64,000 bases of DNA, taken from Candidatus Muiribacterium halophilum (lineage in GTDB: Bacteria; Muiribacteriota; Muiribacteriia; Muiribacteriales; Muiribacteriaceae). Of the stretch, positions 45,037 through 55,001 are shown in pieces. A program made the translations under genes and the position numbers. Position 1 is the stretch's first letter. The number at the start of each line of letters is the position of its first letter. The notes below the pieces were generated by a model. It ran no database searches, was not told where the DNA came from, and saw nothing but the letters and a program-made list of their open reading frames with translations. The DNA lies in assembly GCA_023228995.1 (NCBI GenBank), contig JALOAD010000005.1, positions 77,735 to 141,734 on the forward strand. The letters are read 5' to 3'.

Positions 45037-46025
45037 ATTTGCAAATCACCTTCGTCACATATTGATATCCATAGCCTTTCACCTGCAAGTGTAACTATTT
45101 TTCCGAAATTGTCAAAATAATTTATTTTCCCATTATCTTCCTCTATCCATAAACCATTTATAAAAGAGTTTCCATTATATATAACTGCTTTTCCAAATTG
45201 TTCAAAACCATTTTCTAGCCTTATTATAACATTATCTGACCAAGTCTGAGTATTTTTGCTTAATATATTATATTTACCATTATGCCATACAAATTTTATA
45301 TCTTTGGCAATAAATGATTTTCCATTTTCCCATAAAGCAGGTCTTTCTACTTTAAAAAACGTAGATTTTACAAATTCATCAACCATACTATTTTTATATT
45401 TATTATACTCAATAAATTCTTCTGTTATATTAAAATCATTTTGTTTATCACCTTTTGAAAGTATAAGTATATTATTTGAATTAGCATTATGTAATACAGA
45501 AATAAAATCATCATTTATAGTTATATTTTGAGTGATTTTCATATTTATATAATCAGATTTTTCTTCAATTATTTGTTGTTCTATAATCTGTTCTAACTTA
45601 GGTTCTTCTTCAATTTCTTTTTCTATATTTTTTGGTTTTTCTTCGGCAAAACTTATAAGATTACCATTGTTTGAAAATAAAATATTTTCTTCTTTTTTTT
45701 CAATTGCATACATTATTTTATTGAAATTTTTATCAAATTTTCTATATGAAATTCCAAGAAGAAGTTTATCTGACCATTTAGAAGAATATTTTTGTTGTAT
45801 TTCATTAAGAAATTCATCTTTTGTATTTGATATATTATTTTTTACTTTAAAAACATCATCTGAATCATTAACATCAGAAATAATTATTGGAAGGTCTTTT
45901 AATTTTTCAGTGTATTTTTCAGCTATTGTCATATATTCAGCATTTTTTATAGTATAACCTGAAAATAAAAATCCAAAAGTCAATATAATCAATGTTAAAA
46001 AAACTTTTTTTTCATTTTGTGTCAT
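45033..46025 (-). CDS. Membrane-anchored protein with YerB/DUF3048-like C-terminus
   Basis: 330 residues, one N-terminal helix (VFLTLIILTFGFLFSGYTI). The last 75 residues (NVIIRLENG, GKAVIYNGNSFINGLWIEE, NYFDNFGKIVTLAGERLWISI) follow the pattern I know from the C-terminal domain of YerB (DUF3048): a nucleation of G-K-x-x-x-x-x-N-G, G-x-W and a final D-x-x-G-K-x-x-x-L-x-x-x-x-x-W-I. The rest is diverged, with a Glu/Gln-rich linker around 135-160. Overlaps both era and the DUF502 gene by 4 bp. Function unknown. Confidence 0.7.
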   Translation of the reverse strand: MTQNEKKVFLTLIILTFGFLFSGYTIKNAEYMTIAEKYTEKLKDLPIIISDVNDSDDVFKVKNNISNTKDEFLNEIQQKYSSKWSDKLLLGISYRKFDKNFNKIMYAIEKKEENILFSNNGNLISFAEEKPKNIEKEIEEEPKLEQIIEQQIIEEKSDYINMKITQNITINDDFISVLHNANSNNILILSKGDKQNDFNITEEFIEYNKYKNSMVDEFVKSTFFKVERPALWENGKSFIAKDIKFVWHNGKYNILSKNTQTWSDNVIIRLENGFEQFGKAVIYNGNSFINGLWIEEDNGKINYFDNFGKIVTLAGERLWISICDEGDLQI

Positions 46026-46726
46026 TCAAAATCCTCCGAATCACTTTTTACAAGAAAATCTTTTTCTTCATCTTCTGGTGAAAGTACTCCACCTGAAACA
46101 ATTATTTTCATTGCTTCTTCCATAGTGATATTAATTTCTATTATTTCACTTTTCGGCAAAAAGACGAGAAATCCTGAAGTTGGATTCGGGGTTGTTGGTA
46201 CAAATATTGAAGTTAATTTTTGATTAAGTGTTTCATTAACTATATTAGGAGCATCTGTTGATACAAAACCTATTACCCAGCATTCTTTTCTTGGATATTC
46301 AAGCAATACAACTTTATTGAATACTTCTTTTTTATTTTTACTCATAAAATCTAAAAGTTGTCTAACCGCTGTCATAATGTTTTTAGCAAGAGGAATTTTA
46401 AGAAGTAATTTTTCAACAAAGAAAAATAATTTTTCACCAATGAAATTTCTTGCAACAACACCAGAAAAGATAATCATACCGATTGTAAATATAAAACCCA
46501 GACCTGGAATCTTATATCTTAAAGTTTTATTTATATATGCAGCAATAAATCCTGAATCAGCCCATGTAAATATTGTAACTAAAACATATATTGTCAATGC
46601 AGATGGTAAAAGAACAATAAGACCTGTAAAAAAATAAGTTTTAGTATATGACCATAGTTTTGATATAAAACCGATGAAAAGAATTTTCAATCCTGTAAAA
46701 AAAACTTTAGTCCTCTTCTTCAGCAT
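46022..46726 (-). CDS. DUF502 family membrane protein
   Basis: 234 residues from the ATG at 46726 (MLKKRTKVFFTGLK), chosen for GAGGAT just upstream; a longer frame uses a TTG. Two hydrophobic helices (TGLIVLLPSALTIYVLVTIF and FIFTIGMIIFSGVVARNF) and the family's motifs LLKIPLAKNIMTAVRQLLDF, VPTTPNPTSGFLVFLPKSEI. Function unproven in this family. Overlaps CorC's end by 20 bp. Confidence 0.88.
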   Translation of the reverse strand: MLKKRTKVFFTGLKILFIGFISKLWSYTKTYFFTGLIVLLPSALTIYVLVTIFTWADSGFIAAYINKTLRYKIPGLGFIFTIGMIIFSGVVARNFIGEKLFFFVEKLLLKIPLAKNIMTAVRQLLDFMSKNKKEVFNKVVLLEYPRKECWVIGFVSTDAPNIVNETLNQKLTSIFVPTTPNPTSGFLVFLPKSEIIEINITMEEAMKIIVSGGVLSPEDEEKDFLVKSDSEDFE

Positions 46727-47990
46727 TATTATCCTCATCTGAATCAATAATATTCATAAGAACAGTTCCTATGCTATTATTGTTTTTTGAAATTATTGTA
46801 AATACACTGCCATTCCAAACTATTTCCTGTTTTTCTCTTGGTATTTCTCCAGTTATATTTTCTAAAAATCCACCTAGAGTTTCATAATCCTCATCAACAG
46901 GAATGTTGAGATTATATTTATCATTTAATTCTTCAACCGAATATACTGCATCTATTAAAATTGAACCATCTTTATTTCTTTTTTCAAAAACAACATCAAA
47001 ATCATATTCATCATGTATTTCACCAACTATTTCTTCAATTATATCTTCCAAAGTAACAATACCTGAAACCTGTCCATACTCATCAATAACAACTCTAATC
47101 TGTTCTTTGCTTTTTTTCATTTCATCAAAAAGCTCATCTATCTTTTTTGTTTCTGGAACAAATTTTATTTCTCTAACATATTGTTTTAAAGTATTTCTAG
47201 GAGTTTCTCTTTCATCATGAACTATATCAAGTGCAAATACAAAACCTTTAATATCATCTATATTATCAGCATAAACAGGAATTCTTGAATAACCATGTCT
47301 TTCAACAGTACTAATTAAATATTCATAATCAGTGTCTACCGGTACAGCAACAATGTTGATTCTTGGTGTCATTATTTCTTTTACTGATGTAGCTGCAAGA
47401 TCAAATATACCTTCCATCATTTTTTTTTGTCCTGGTTCTAAAGCACCTGATTTATCACTTACTGATATAAGATGTTCAATTTCATCTTTAGATTCTAAAA
47501 GACCTTCTTTTTGAAATTGAGGCATTATAAACTGTATAAAAAAATTCATCATTTTTGCTGGAATTATAAATATATAATATGCTATATTCGCTGGTAATGA
47601 GCATTTGTAAACTAAAGTATCTGCTTTTTGCCTAAAAATTTCTTTAGGAAGTATTTCACCAAAAAGTAATATTATAGGAGTTATTACAAGACCTGACAAA
47701 ATTATAGAACCATATTTATTACCGAATTCATTTATAAAGATTGGTAAAAATACATTTGTTGCAATAATAGAAATACCAATGTTTACAATGTTATTACCTA
47801 TCAAAATAATAGTTAAAAATTGTTCTATATTAGAAACAACACTATTTACAAACTCAGCGTTCTTTTCACCATTATCGTTTTTTTTCTTTAATGAAATTCT
47901 ATTAAGTGAAACCATACCAGTTTCCAGTCCGGAAAAAAAACCACTCAAAACAAGCATTAATAATGTAATTACAATCCAAAAACTAATCAT
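46707..47990 (-). CDS. CNNM/CBS-domain transport protein (CorC/HlyC-like), downstream copy
   Basis: 427 residues: an N-terminal CNNM membrane domain (FFSGLETGMVSLNRISLKKK, three or four helices), a CBS pair (VKEIMTPRINIVAVPVDTDY; VVIDEYGQVSGIVTLEDIIEEIVG), and a C-terminal CorC_HlyC domain (YETLGGFLENITGEIP). Relatives export magnesium or sodium. Paralogue of the adjacent gene. Confidence 0.93.
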   Translation of the reverse strand: MISFWIVITLLMLVLSGFFSGLETGMVSLNRISLKKKNDNGEKNAEFVNSVVSNIEQFLTIILIGNNIVNIGISIIATNVFLPIFINEFGNKYGSIILSGLVITPIILLFGEILPKEIFRQKADTLVYKCSLPANIAYYIFIIPAKMMNFFIQFIMPQFQKEGLLESKDEIEHLISVSDKSGALEPGQKKMMEGIFDLAATSVKEIMTPRINIVAVPVDTDYEYLISTVERHGYSRIPVYADNIDDIKGFVFALDIVHDERETPRNTLKQYVREIKFVPETKKIDELFDEMKKSKEQIRVVIDEYGQVSGIVTLEDIIEEIVGEIHDEYDFDVVFEKRNKDGSILIDAVYSVEELNDKYNLNIPVDEDYETLGGFLENITGEIPREKQEIVWNGSVFTIISKNNNSIGTVLMNIIDSDEDNNAEEED

Positions 47991-49252
47991 TATAAACGAA
48001 TTTCCTTTTTCAATATTTTAACTTTTTCTATTCTATTTCCTTCCATTTTTAAAACAAAAACATCGAATTCTTCATTTTTTATAATATCATTTTCTTCTGG
48101 AATTCTACCAAGTCTATTCATAATAAAACCACCTATACTATTAAAACCAATATTTTCAGGTATTTTAAGATCTAAAAGTTCGTTAATATCATCTATATGC
48201 ATTTTAGCATTTACAATTATAGTATTATTATCAAAAAATTCATATTCTTTATCAATTTCATCATATTCATCATGAATCTCACCGACAAGCTCTTCAATAA
48301 GATCTTCCATAGTAACAAGACCTTCTGTTCCACCATATTCATCTGCAACCATAACAATATGAGTTTTATTAATCTGCATAAATTTAAGAAGTGAACTTGC
48401 AGTTTTACTTTCAGGTACATAAAAAGCTGATCTTAAATATTGTTTTATATTTGTAAGTTCTTTTAAACCTGCAAGATACGGTAAAATATCCTTTACATAT
48501 AAAATTCCAAGTATATTATCAACATTGCCTTCATAAACTGGAATTCTTGAAAACTGTTCTTCTCTAATCAAACGAGCTATTTCAATAATTGAAGTATTTA
48601 CATCTATACATGTCATATCTATTCTTGGCGTCATTATTTCTTTAACATCTGTATCTGAAAATTCAAAAACAGATCTTAGCATATCTTTTTCATCCTGTTT
48701 TATTATACCTTCTTCATTACCCATATCAATTATTGTTTTTAATTCTTCGGAACTTATAGAACTTTCAGTCGTATATTCATTCATCTTTAAAATTTTAAGA
48801 AATAGATTTACTATTTTAAGAAATATTCTGCTTATAGGATTTAATATAAATACAAAAAAGCTCATAAATGGAGCTGATATTACAGAAAAAGTCTCAGCTG
48901 TATTTACAGCAATAAGTTTTGGAGTTATTTCGCCAAAAAATAATAAAAGTAAAGTCATTATAACACTAGATGCAATATTTCCTTTTAATATACCAAATTT
49001 ATTTATAAAAAACTCAGTAGCAAGGACTGTTGCAAGTATATTAACAAATAGATTTATAAGAATAATAGTTATAAGAAGTTTTCTAGGTCTTTCTAAAAGA
49101 TATATAAGAAAATTATTTTTCTTTTTTTTTCTAAGTTTATTAAGCTTAAATTTGTTCAAAGAAAAAAATGCTGTCTCACTTCCTGAAAAATAACCTGAAA
49201 TAAGTATCAGGATAGCAATAAAAATCAGACTCAGATAATCCCCGTCTTCCAA
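47990..49252 (-). CDS. CNNM/CBS-domain transport protein (CorC/HlyC-like), upstream copy
   Basis: 420 residues with the same order: ISGYFSGSETAFFSLNKFKL, CBS pair (VKEIMTPRIDMTCIDVNTSI; MVADEYGGTEGLVTMEDLIEE) and the CorC_HlyC end (FNSIGGFIMNRLGRIPEEN). Its stop touches the next gene's start. Two tandem copies are common in this genomic neighbourhood of ybeY and era. Confidence 0.93.
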   Translation of the reverse strand: MEDGDYLSLIFIAILILISGYFSGSETAFFSLNKFKLNKLRKKKKNNFLIYLLERPRKLLITIILINLFVNILATVLATEFFINKFGILKGNIASSVIMTLLLLFFGEITPKLIAVNTAETFSVISAPFMSFFVFILNPISRIFLKIVNLFLKILKMNEYTTESSISSEELKTIIDMGNEEGIIKQDEKDMLRSVFEFSDTDVKEIMTPRIDMTCIDVNTSIIEIARLIREEQFSRIPVYEGNVDNILGILYVKDILPYLAGLKELTNIKQYLRSAFYVPESKTASSLLKFMQINKTHIVMVADEYGGTEGLVTMEDLIEELVGEIHDEYDEIDKEYEFFDNNTIIVNAKMHIDDINELLDLKIPENIGFNSIGGFIMNRLGRIPEENDIIKNEEFDVFVLKMEGNRIEKVKILKKEIRL

Positions 49253-49267
49253 CTGGAAAGTTTCTCC

Positions 49268-49738
49268 TTATAAAAATTTTTTTAATAACTCTTCTTGATG
49301 TTCAAACATAATCTGCTTTTCACTATGTATAGCATGATCAAAACCTAGAAGATGTAATACTCCATGTATTATAACACGAATTAGTTCTTCTTTAAAGTTA
49401 ATTTTATTATTTTCTGCATTTTCCTCAACACAATCTATACATATTATAACATCACCAAGTAATTTTTGAGAAAACTCCGAAAAATCACCTTCTTTTAATG
49501 GAAAAGAAAGAACATCTGTAACACTATCAATCTTTCTATAATCATTATTTAACTTTTTTATAGTTTCTTTATCGACAAAAGTTATATCAACAATCATTTT
49601 TTCTGAATATTTTATTCTTATAGTTTGCTGTATTATATCAACAATAAGATTTTCATCAATTCCAGTTTTTAAAGTAATATCTTCATCTATCTCTACATAA
49701 AAATCATAATTATCATCATACATAGAATATTTCCCCAA
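49268..49738 (-). CDS. ybeY: Endoribonuclease YbeY
   Basis: Zinc RNase for 16S rRNA 3'-end maturation and ribosome quality control. 156 residues with the metal motif HGVLHLLGFDHA (HxxxHxxxxxH) and DVLSFPL. Directly after pgpH. Confidence 0.95.
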   Translation of the reverse strand: MGKYSMYDDNYDFYVEIDEDITLKTGIDENLIVDIIQQTIRIKYSEKMIVDITFVDKETIKKLNNDYRKIDSVTDVLSFPLKEGDFSEFSQKLLGDVIICIDCVEENAENNKINFKEELIRVIIHGVLHLLGFDHAIHSEKQIMFEHQEELLKKFL

Positions 49739-51838
49739 TTATTTTAGTATTTTTTGACCAACAATTTCAGTATCAGGATATTCAATTCTTTTATGAAACA
49801 TCTGTAAAAGAACTTTTGAAAAAACATTTCTCACTTTTTCAATTTCTTTTAAGGTAAGATTACATTCATCAAACTGTTCATCTATAAATTTATCATTAGT
49901 TATTTTTTTTATAAGATTATCAATAGAAGACGGTGTTGCAGTTGTAAGACTTCTTGTTGCAGATTCAATCGAATCCGCTATCATTACAAGAGCTGCTTCT
50001 TTTGTTTGAGGTTTTGGACCAGGATATCTATAAGAGCTTTCTTTAATAGAATCTCCAATCTCAACTTTAGCTTTATCATAAAAATATTTAACCATTGTAG
50101 TTCCATGATGTTGTTGTATAATATCAATTATTTCTGCTGGAAGATTATGTTTTTTAGCAATTTCTACACCATCTTTTGTGTGAGATATTATAATTATAGC
50201 AGAAAGATTCGGAGAAAGATTATCATGCTGATTATCTTTACCCATAAGATTTTCAACAAAAAAGAATGGTCTTTTAATTTTACCAATATCATGATAATAA
50301 CCACCAATTCGAGCTAATAAAGAATCTGCTCCAATTTCTATTGCGGCAGCTTCTGCAAGATTTGCAACCATTATAGAATGATGATATGTACCAGGTGTTT
50401 GTTCAAGAAGAGTTTTTAATAATTCATTATTAAGATCTGTAAGTTCAAGAAGTCTTATAGCAGAAGTAACTTTAAACATTTTTTCAAAAACAGGCATTGT
50501 ACCAAGTGCAAATATTATAGAAAATGCACCATTAAAAAAACCATGTAAAATATCTCTTAAAAGAAATTTTATATCTTCCTCTAAAGTATAAAATTTAAGA
50601 TTAAGAAAATGCAAAGCAATAATAAGACAAATATTAGTAATAATAAGATAAAGACCTGATAAAAGCTGCTCAGCTCTGGTTTTAGAACTCATAATTGTAT
50701 AAACTGATACAATACTGCCAATAATAGATATTACAACAAAATTTATATCACCTAAAACAAGTCCGCCAACAACTGAAAGCATTGAACTTAAAAGAATAGC
50801 AAATTTACTATCTACTACTAAAGATACTAGCATTGCAATAGCTGCTATAGGAAGTAAATATATAGAAAATATAGATAATTTTTGCGTAGAAATAAAAATA
50901 TCAACTTTAGATTTTAAAATAACATCATAGAATTTAAATCCTGTTATAGTAAAAAAAGCAATTAATTCAATAAACATAACTAAAGGTTCTTCAGCTAAAA
51001 TATCAGCATTAAAATGATGAAGATACAATATCAATATAAGAGAAAAAAATATAAACAAAAGCAGAAATCCAATAAGTCGCTGATAAAAAATTCTACTTTC
51101 ATTGAAATAACCAGTTTTTCCAAGCAATGCTATAGAATTATCATCAAGTATATCTCCTTCTCTAACAATAATCTCACCTTTTCTAATAAATCTTTCAACT
51201 GGTCTTATGCTATTTTTTAAATTTCTAACTAATTTTTGAGTTTTTTCTTCATCATAAAAAAAATTAGGTCTTACAAAATTTATAAGAATTCTTTTAACAA
51301 TTCCTTTTTCTTCATCAGATAATCCTTCCATTTTTTGAATTTTCCTAGAAACAGCGTCAAAAATTGCAGAATGTTCTTCTTTTTTGTAACCACCATCAAG
51401 AATATTATTTGCAAGATCAATTATTACTGGTTTTATCTGAGCAATTCTGTATCCTTCAAATTTTTTTAATGATTCAGCAAGATCAATAAGCCGTTTATCA
51501 TTGGATAATACAGGTCTTTTTTCCTCAAAAACAAGCAAAAATTCTTTTATTTCACTTAAAACTTCAGGTTTTATATTAGTATCTTCTGTATATACTTTTT
51601 CAATTCTATTTTCAGCTTCTCTTTCAATTCTACTCGTAGCATCTTTATCAAAAAATTTTATATCTCTTGGAGCTTTAATATTAACAGGAACTACATCACC
51701 ATTATTTATATTTCCAATATGTAAAAAATCATAAGATACTATAATAGCAGAAAATAAAACACATAAAATAAGACCTGTCATTTTTCTAAGCAAACTATAG
51801 TTAATATTTACATTTTTTATTTTTTCATTAAACTTCAT
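49739..51838 (-). CDS. pgpH: 7TM-HD membrane phosphodiesterase PgpH
   Basis: Likely cyclic di-AMP hydrolase. 699 residues: N-terminal helix, extracellular 7TMR-HDED domain (about 60-260), seven helices (260-470), and a cytoplasmic HD domain with GTYHHSIMVANLAE, YYHDIGKIKRPFFF (HD pair), IISHTKDGVEIAK and QQHHGTT. Usually phoH-pgpH-ybeY; here phoH is replaced by rbgA. Start overlaps rbgA by 11 bp. Confidence 0.93.
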   Translation of the reverse strand: MKFNEKIKNVNINYSLLRKMTGLILCVLFSAIIVSYDFLHIGNINNGDVVPVNIKAPRDIKFFDKDATSRIEREAENRIEKVYTEDTNIKPEVLSEIKEFLLVFEEKRPVLSNDKRLIDLAESLKKFEGYRIAQIKPVIIDLANNILDGGYKKEEHSAIFDAVSRKIQKMEGLSDEEKGIVKRILINFVRPNFFYDEEKTQKLVRNLKNSIRPVERFIRKGEIIVREGDILDDNSIALLGKTGYFNESRIFYQRLIGFLLLFIFFSLILILYLHHFNADILAEEPLVMFIELIAFFTITGFKFYDVILKSKVDIFISTQKLSIFSIYLLPIAAIAMLVSLVVDSKFAILLSSMLSVVGGLVLGDINFVVISIIGSIVSVYTIMSSKTRAEQLLSGLYLIITNICLIIALHFLNLKFYTLEEDIKFLLRDILHGFFNGAFSIIFALGTMPVFEKMFKVTSAIRLLELTDLNNELLKTLLEQTPGTYHHSIMVANLAEAAAIEIGADSLLARIGGYYHDIGKIKRPFFFVENLMGKDNQHDNLSPNLSAIIIISHTKDGVEIAKKHNLPAEIIDIIQQHHGTTMVKYFYDKAKVEIGDSIKESSYRYPGPKPQTKEAALVMIADSIESATRSLTTATPSSIDNLIKKITNDKFIDEQFDECNLTLKEIEKVRNVFSKVLLQMFHKRIEYPDTEIVGQKILK

Positions 51839-52652
51839 TCAATTTATCCAGTATTATTTTTTTAAACTTTCCCTTATTATAATCAGAAAATACTTTTGTA
51901 GCAATATTATCATTACCTTTAATACTATATTTTTTTTCAAACTCAATTAAAAACTCCGAAAAATGTTGACATTTACCAAGTAAATATCCATCAGTTAAAA
52001 TTTTTTGACCTTTTTCTTCTATATTATTCCAAAAAAACTCAAGAACTTCTGAATAACCTATTCTTGAAGCATCTACACAGTTAATAACAGCTAATTTATA
52101 AATAATATCTTCATCATCAACCTCAGGATATAAAACTCCCGGAGTATCCATTATTCTAAGATTTTCATAAGTAATCCACTGTTCACTTCTTGTAACTCCA
52201 GGTCTATTTGCAATTCGAAGCTTTTTTTTACCAGAAATTTGTTTTATAAGTTGTGTTTTACCAACATTTGGCATTCCAGCTATCATTACAAAAGATGATT
52301 TGTTTTTAAAACCATAATTTACTAATTTATCAATATTATTTACAGATATAGCTTTAATATTATTAAAAAGATCAGCAATACTCTTACGATTTAATGCTGA
52401 AATAAAAAATACATCTTTTCCATAAAATTTATTTTTAATTTCATTAACAATATCATTATCAACAAGATCACATTTATTAATAACAAGAAAATGTTTTTTA
52501 TCGGGAATTTCATCAAAAATTCCTGAAGCACTTGAAATAGGTGCTCTAGCATCAATTATTTCAATTAAAATATCTATTTTTGGAAATCTAGCCCTGATCT
52601 TTTGCCTTGCAGCCTTAATATGACCAGGATACCACGATAATTTATTATCCAT
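51828..52652 (-). CDS. rbgA: Ribosome biogenesis GTPase RbgA (YlqF)
   Basis: Circularly permuted GTPase that completes the 50S subunit. 274 residues: WYPGHIKAARQKI, G4 NKCDLVD first, then G1 IAGMPNVGKTQLIKQ, then G3 DTPGVLYP; the order G4-G5-G1-G2-G3 is diagnostic. TTAAAGGAA precedes the ATG. Confidence 0.95.
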   Translation of the reverse strand: MDNKLSWYPGHIKAARQKIRARFPKIDILIEIIDARAPISSASGIFDEIPDKKHFLVINKCDLVDNDIVNEIKNKFYGKDVFFISALNRKSIADLFNNIKAISVNNIDKLVNYGFKNKSSFVMIAGMPNVGKTQLIKQISGKKKLRIANRPGVTRSEQWITYENLRIMDTPGVLYPEVDDEDIIYKLAVINCVDASRIGYSEVLEFFWNNIEEKGQKILTDGYLLGKCQHFSEFLIEFEKKYSIKGNDNIATKVFSDYNKGKFKKIILDKLNEV

Positions 52653-52760
52653 TATAATTCCTTTAAAAAATAAAGAAAGTTAGAAAGTTTAAGGAGTTTT
52701 GGGTTAAAACCCTGACCCTTTCATTTTTCCCGAGTTTTAAATTTTTAATTTTTCCCTAAT

Positions 52761-52823
52761 CCCGGTCTTTCCCGGTTTTCCCCCGGTCTTTCCCGGTTTT
52801 CCCCCAGTCTTTCCCGAGTTTTA
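52761..52823. repeat. 21-bp C-rich tandem repeat, three copies
   Basis: Units start at 52761, 52782 and 52803 (CCCGGTCTTTCCCGGTTTTC plus one base); the third is degenerate. It lies 4 bp after the lepB stop, between lepB and rbgA. The flanks repeat CCCGAGTTTTAAA (52729, 52812). The local GC content is far above the genes. Confidence 0.8.
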
Positions 52824-52826
52824 AAC

Positions 52827-53348
52827 TTATCTCAAAACTCTAATCTGCCTTAATGGCCAGTATATCATAATAACTTTACCTATAATCTCGGATTTGTTAA
52901 CAAATCCCCAAAATCTGCTATCTTTACTATTATTTATATTATCACCAAGCATATAATAAGAATTTTCAGGAACTGTAATACTATTTAATTCTTCAAGATT
53001 ATCAGGATCAATTCTAAGAAAATCTATTTTTTGATAATCAAACTTCTCTTTGCCAACTATAACAGTATTATCTTTAAGTTCTAATTTATCATTAGATAAA
53101 CCAATAACTCTTTTAACCATTCTAAGCCGGTGATTAAGAGGATAATTAAAAGCAGCAAGCTCTCCTCTTTTAAAATTTTTAGATAATCTATTTACTATAA
53201 TTCTAGACCCTTTTTTTATAAAAGGTTCCATTGAACTAGATGGTACTATATAAGTTGTGAATAAGAATGTTTTGACTAAAAAAACAATTATCAGGGACGC
53301 AGTTATTATTTCTACCCAGTCCCTGATAATTAGCCAAATTTTTGTCAT
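52827..53348 (-). CDS. lepB: Signal peptidase I
   Basis: Membrane serine protease that removes signal peptides. 173 residues: one N-terminal helix (WVEIITASLIIVFLVKTFLF), catalytic Ser in VPSSSMEPFI, catalytic Lys in RMVKRVIGL, and GDNINNSKDSRFWGFV. Short single-anchor type as in Gram-positive-like and several deep lineages. 9 bp from rplS. Confidence 0.95.
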   Translation of the reverse strand: MTKIWLIIRDWVEIITASLIIVFLVKTFLFTTYIVPSSSMEPFIKKGSRIIVNRLSKNFKRGELAAFNYPLNHRLRMVKRVIGLSNDKLELKDNTVIVGKEKFDYQKIDFLRIDPDNLEELNSITVPENSYYMLGDNINNSKDSRFWGFVNKSEIIGKVIMIYWPLRQIRVLR

Positions 53349-53357
53349 TTGAAAAAA

Positions 53358-53699
53358 TTAAAGTTTTTCTTTAAGTCTAGCTGCTTTTCCTCTAAGATCT
53401 CTTAGATAATAAAGTTTTGCCCTTCTAACTTTGTTTCTTCTCTTGATTTCAATAGTTGCAATGTTTGGTGAATGTAATGGAAAAATCTTTTCAGCACCAA
53501 TTCCATTAGAAACTTTTCTAACTGTAAAAGTTTCTCGAGTTCCACCATGTTTAATACCGATTACAGTTCCTTCAAAGATCTGTATTCTTTCTTTGTTTCC
53601 TTCTTTTACTTTTGTATGTACTTTTACAAGGTCTCCTGGACGCATTTCAGGGAGATCCTTCTTCATGTACTTGCTTTCAATCGTATTGATTATATTCAT
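53358..53699 (-). CDS. rplS: Ribosomal protein bL19
   Basis: 113 residues at the 30S-50S interface: [48 protein letters not shown]-like. AGGGGGAATT precedes the ATG. rplS-lepB-rbgA order is common. Confidence 0.97.
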   Translation of the reverse strand: MNIINTIESKYMKKDLPEMRPGDLVKVHTKVKEGNKERIQIFEGTVIGIKHGGTRETFTVRKVSNGIGAEKIFPLHSPNIATIEIKRRNKVRRAKLYYLRDLRGKAARLKEKL

Positions 53700-53788
53700 A
53701 ATTCCCCCTAAGAATAATATACATAGTTCACAAGTTCGTAAATTTTACAACATAAGCTATATTATGTCAACCAGTTACCGGTACTCAG

Positions 53789-54877
53789 TTAACTATTATT
53801 TTTTTTAAATTCAGCCATAAAATCAACAAGAGCTTTTACACCTTCTACAGGGTGAGAATTATATACAGACGCTCTTATTCCGCCAACTGATCTGTAACCT
53901 TTAAGACTTTTCATTCCTTTTTTTGCAGCTTCTTCAATAAATTTTGCATCTAATTCTTTTGATGAAAGAACAAATGGAATATTCATCATAGATCTCTGAG
54001 ATACATTTGTAACAGGACTTTTGTAGAAACCATCTGAATTATCAATTGCATCATATATCATTTTAGCTTTTTTCTTTACAAATGTGTACATTTTATCTAA
54101 TCCACCAATTTCTTTCTCAACCCAGTTAAATACAAGTCCACAAACATAAATTGCAAAAGCTGGTGGAGTATTGTGCATAGAATCTTTTTTAATATGAGTA
54201 GAATATTTCATAATTGTTGGAAGTTTTGAAGTATGTGGTAATCCACATAAATCTTTTTTTACTATTACTATAGTAACTCCAGCTGGTCCAGCATTTTTTT
54301 GAGCTCCAGCATATATTAAACCAAATTTAGATACATCTACAGGTCTTGAAAGGAAATCAGAAGACATATCACATATAACTATTTTATTTTTAAATTCTGG
54401 AAGTTCATTATAACAAGTACCAAAAATTGTATTATTGCTTGTATAATGTAAAAATTTTGCATTAGTTAATTTTGGTTCAGGAATATATGTAAATCCATCT
54501 GCTTCACTTGAGCATACTAGATTTGCTTTTTTTCCTATTTTTACAGCTTCTTCATAAGCTTTAAGTCCCCAGTTACCTGCTACAATATAATCACATTCAT
54601 CTTCATCAGTCATAAGATTCATAATAGACATTGCAAACTGAAGTGTAGCTCCACCTTGAAGAAACAAGACTTTATGAGTATCTGGTACATTTAAAAGTCT
54701 AACAAGAGTTGCTTCTGCATTTTTAATTATTGAATCATATTCTTTACCTCTATGACTCATTTCCATTACAGACATTCCACAGCCTTTCCAGTTCATTAAA
54801 TCCTGTTGAACTTCTTTTAAAACGCTTTCTGGTAATACTGCTGGTCCAGCTGAAAAATTATAAATTCTACCTGACAT
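53789..54877 (-). CDS. serC: Phosphoserine aminotransferase
   Basis: PLP enzyme making 3-phosphoserine in serine synthesis (and the vitamin B6 route in some). 362 residues: YNFSAGPAVLPESVL, EMSHRGKEYDSI, FLQGGATLQFA, PLP lysine in YAGAQKNAGPAG. AGGGAGG upstream. serA or serB are not in the window. Confidence 0.96.
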   Translation of the reverse strand: MSGRIYNFSAGPAVLPESVLKEVQQDLMNWKGCGMSVMEMSHRGKEYDSIIKNAEATLVRLLNVPDTHKVLFLQGGATLQFAMSIMNLMTDEDECDYIVAGNWGLKAYEEAVKIGKKANLVCSSEADGFTYIPEPKLTNAKFLHYTSNNTIFGTCYNELPEFKNKIVICDMSSDFLSRPVDVSKFGLIYAGAQKNAGPAGVTIVIVKKDLCGLPHTSKLPTIMKYSTHIKKDSMHNTPPAFAIYVCGLVFNWVEKEIGGLDKMYTFVKKKAKMIYDAIDNSDGFYKSPVTNVSQRSMMNIPFVLSSKELDAKFIEEAAKKGMKSLKGYRSVGGIRASVYNSHPVEGVKALVDFMAEFKKNNS

Positions 54878-55001
54878 AAAATGCCTCCCTAGGTTTTATC
54901 AATTGAAATCTCAAAATTATATATTTAATAATAGAAATCAATTATAAAAATTATATATAAAATATTTATTTAGTCAAGGGGGATAATAAAAACTGTGTAA
55001 G

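Noticed and set aside
52761-52823. Candidate CRISPR array
   Set aside because: The units are directly adjacent with no unique spacers and no cas gene is near; it is a simple tandem repeat.
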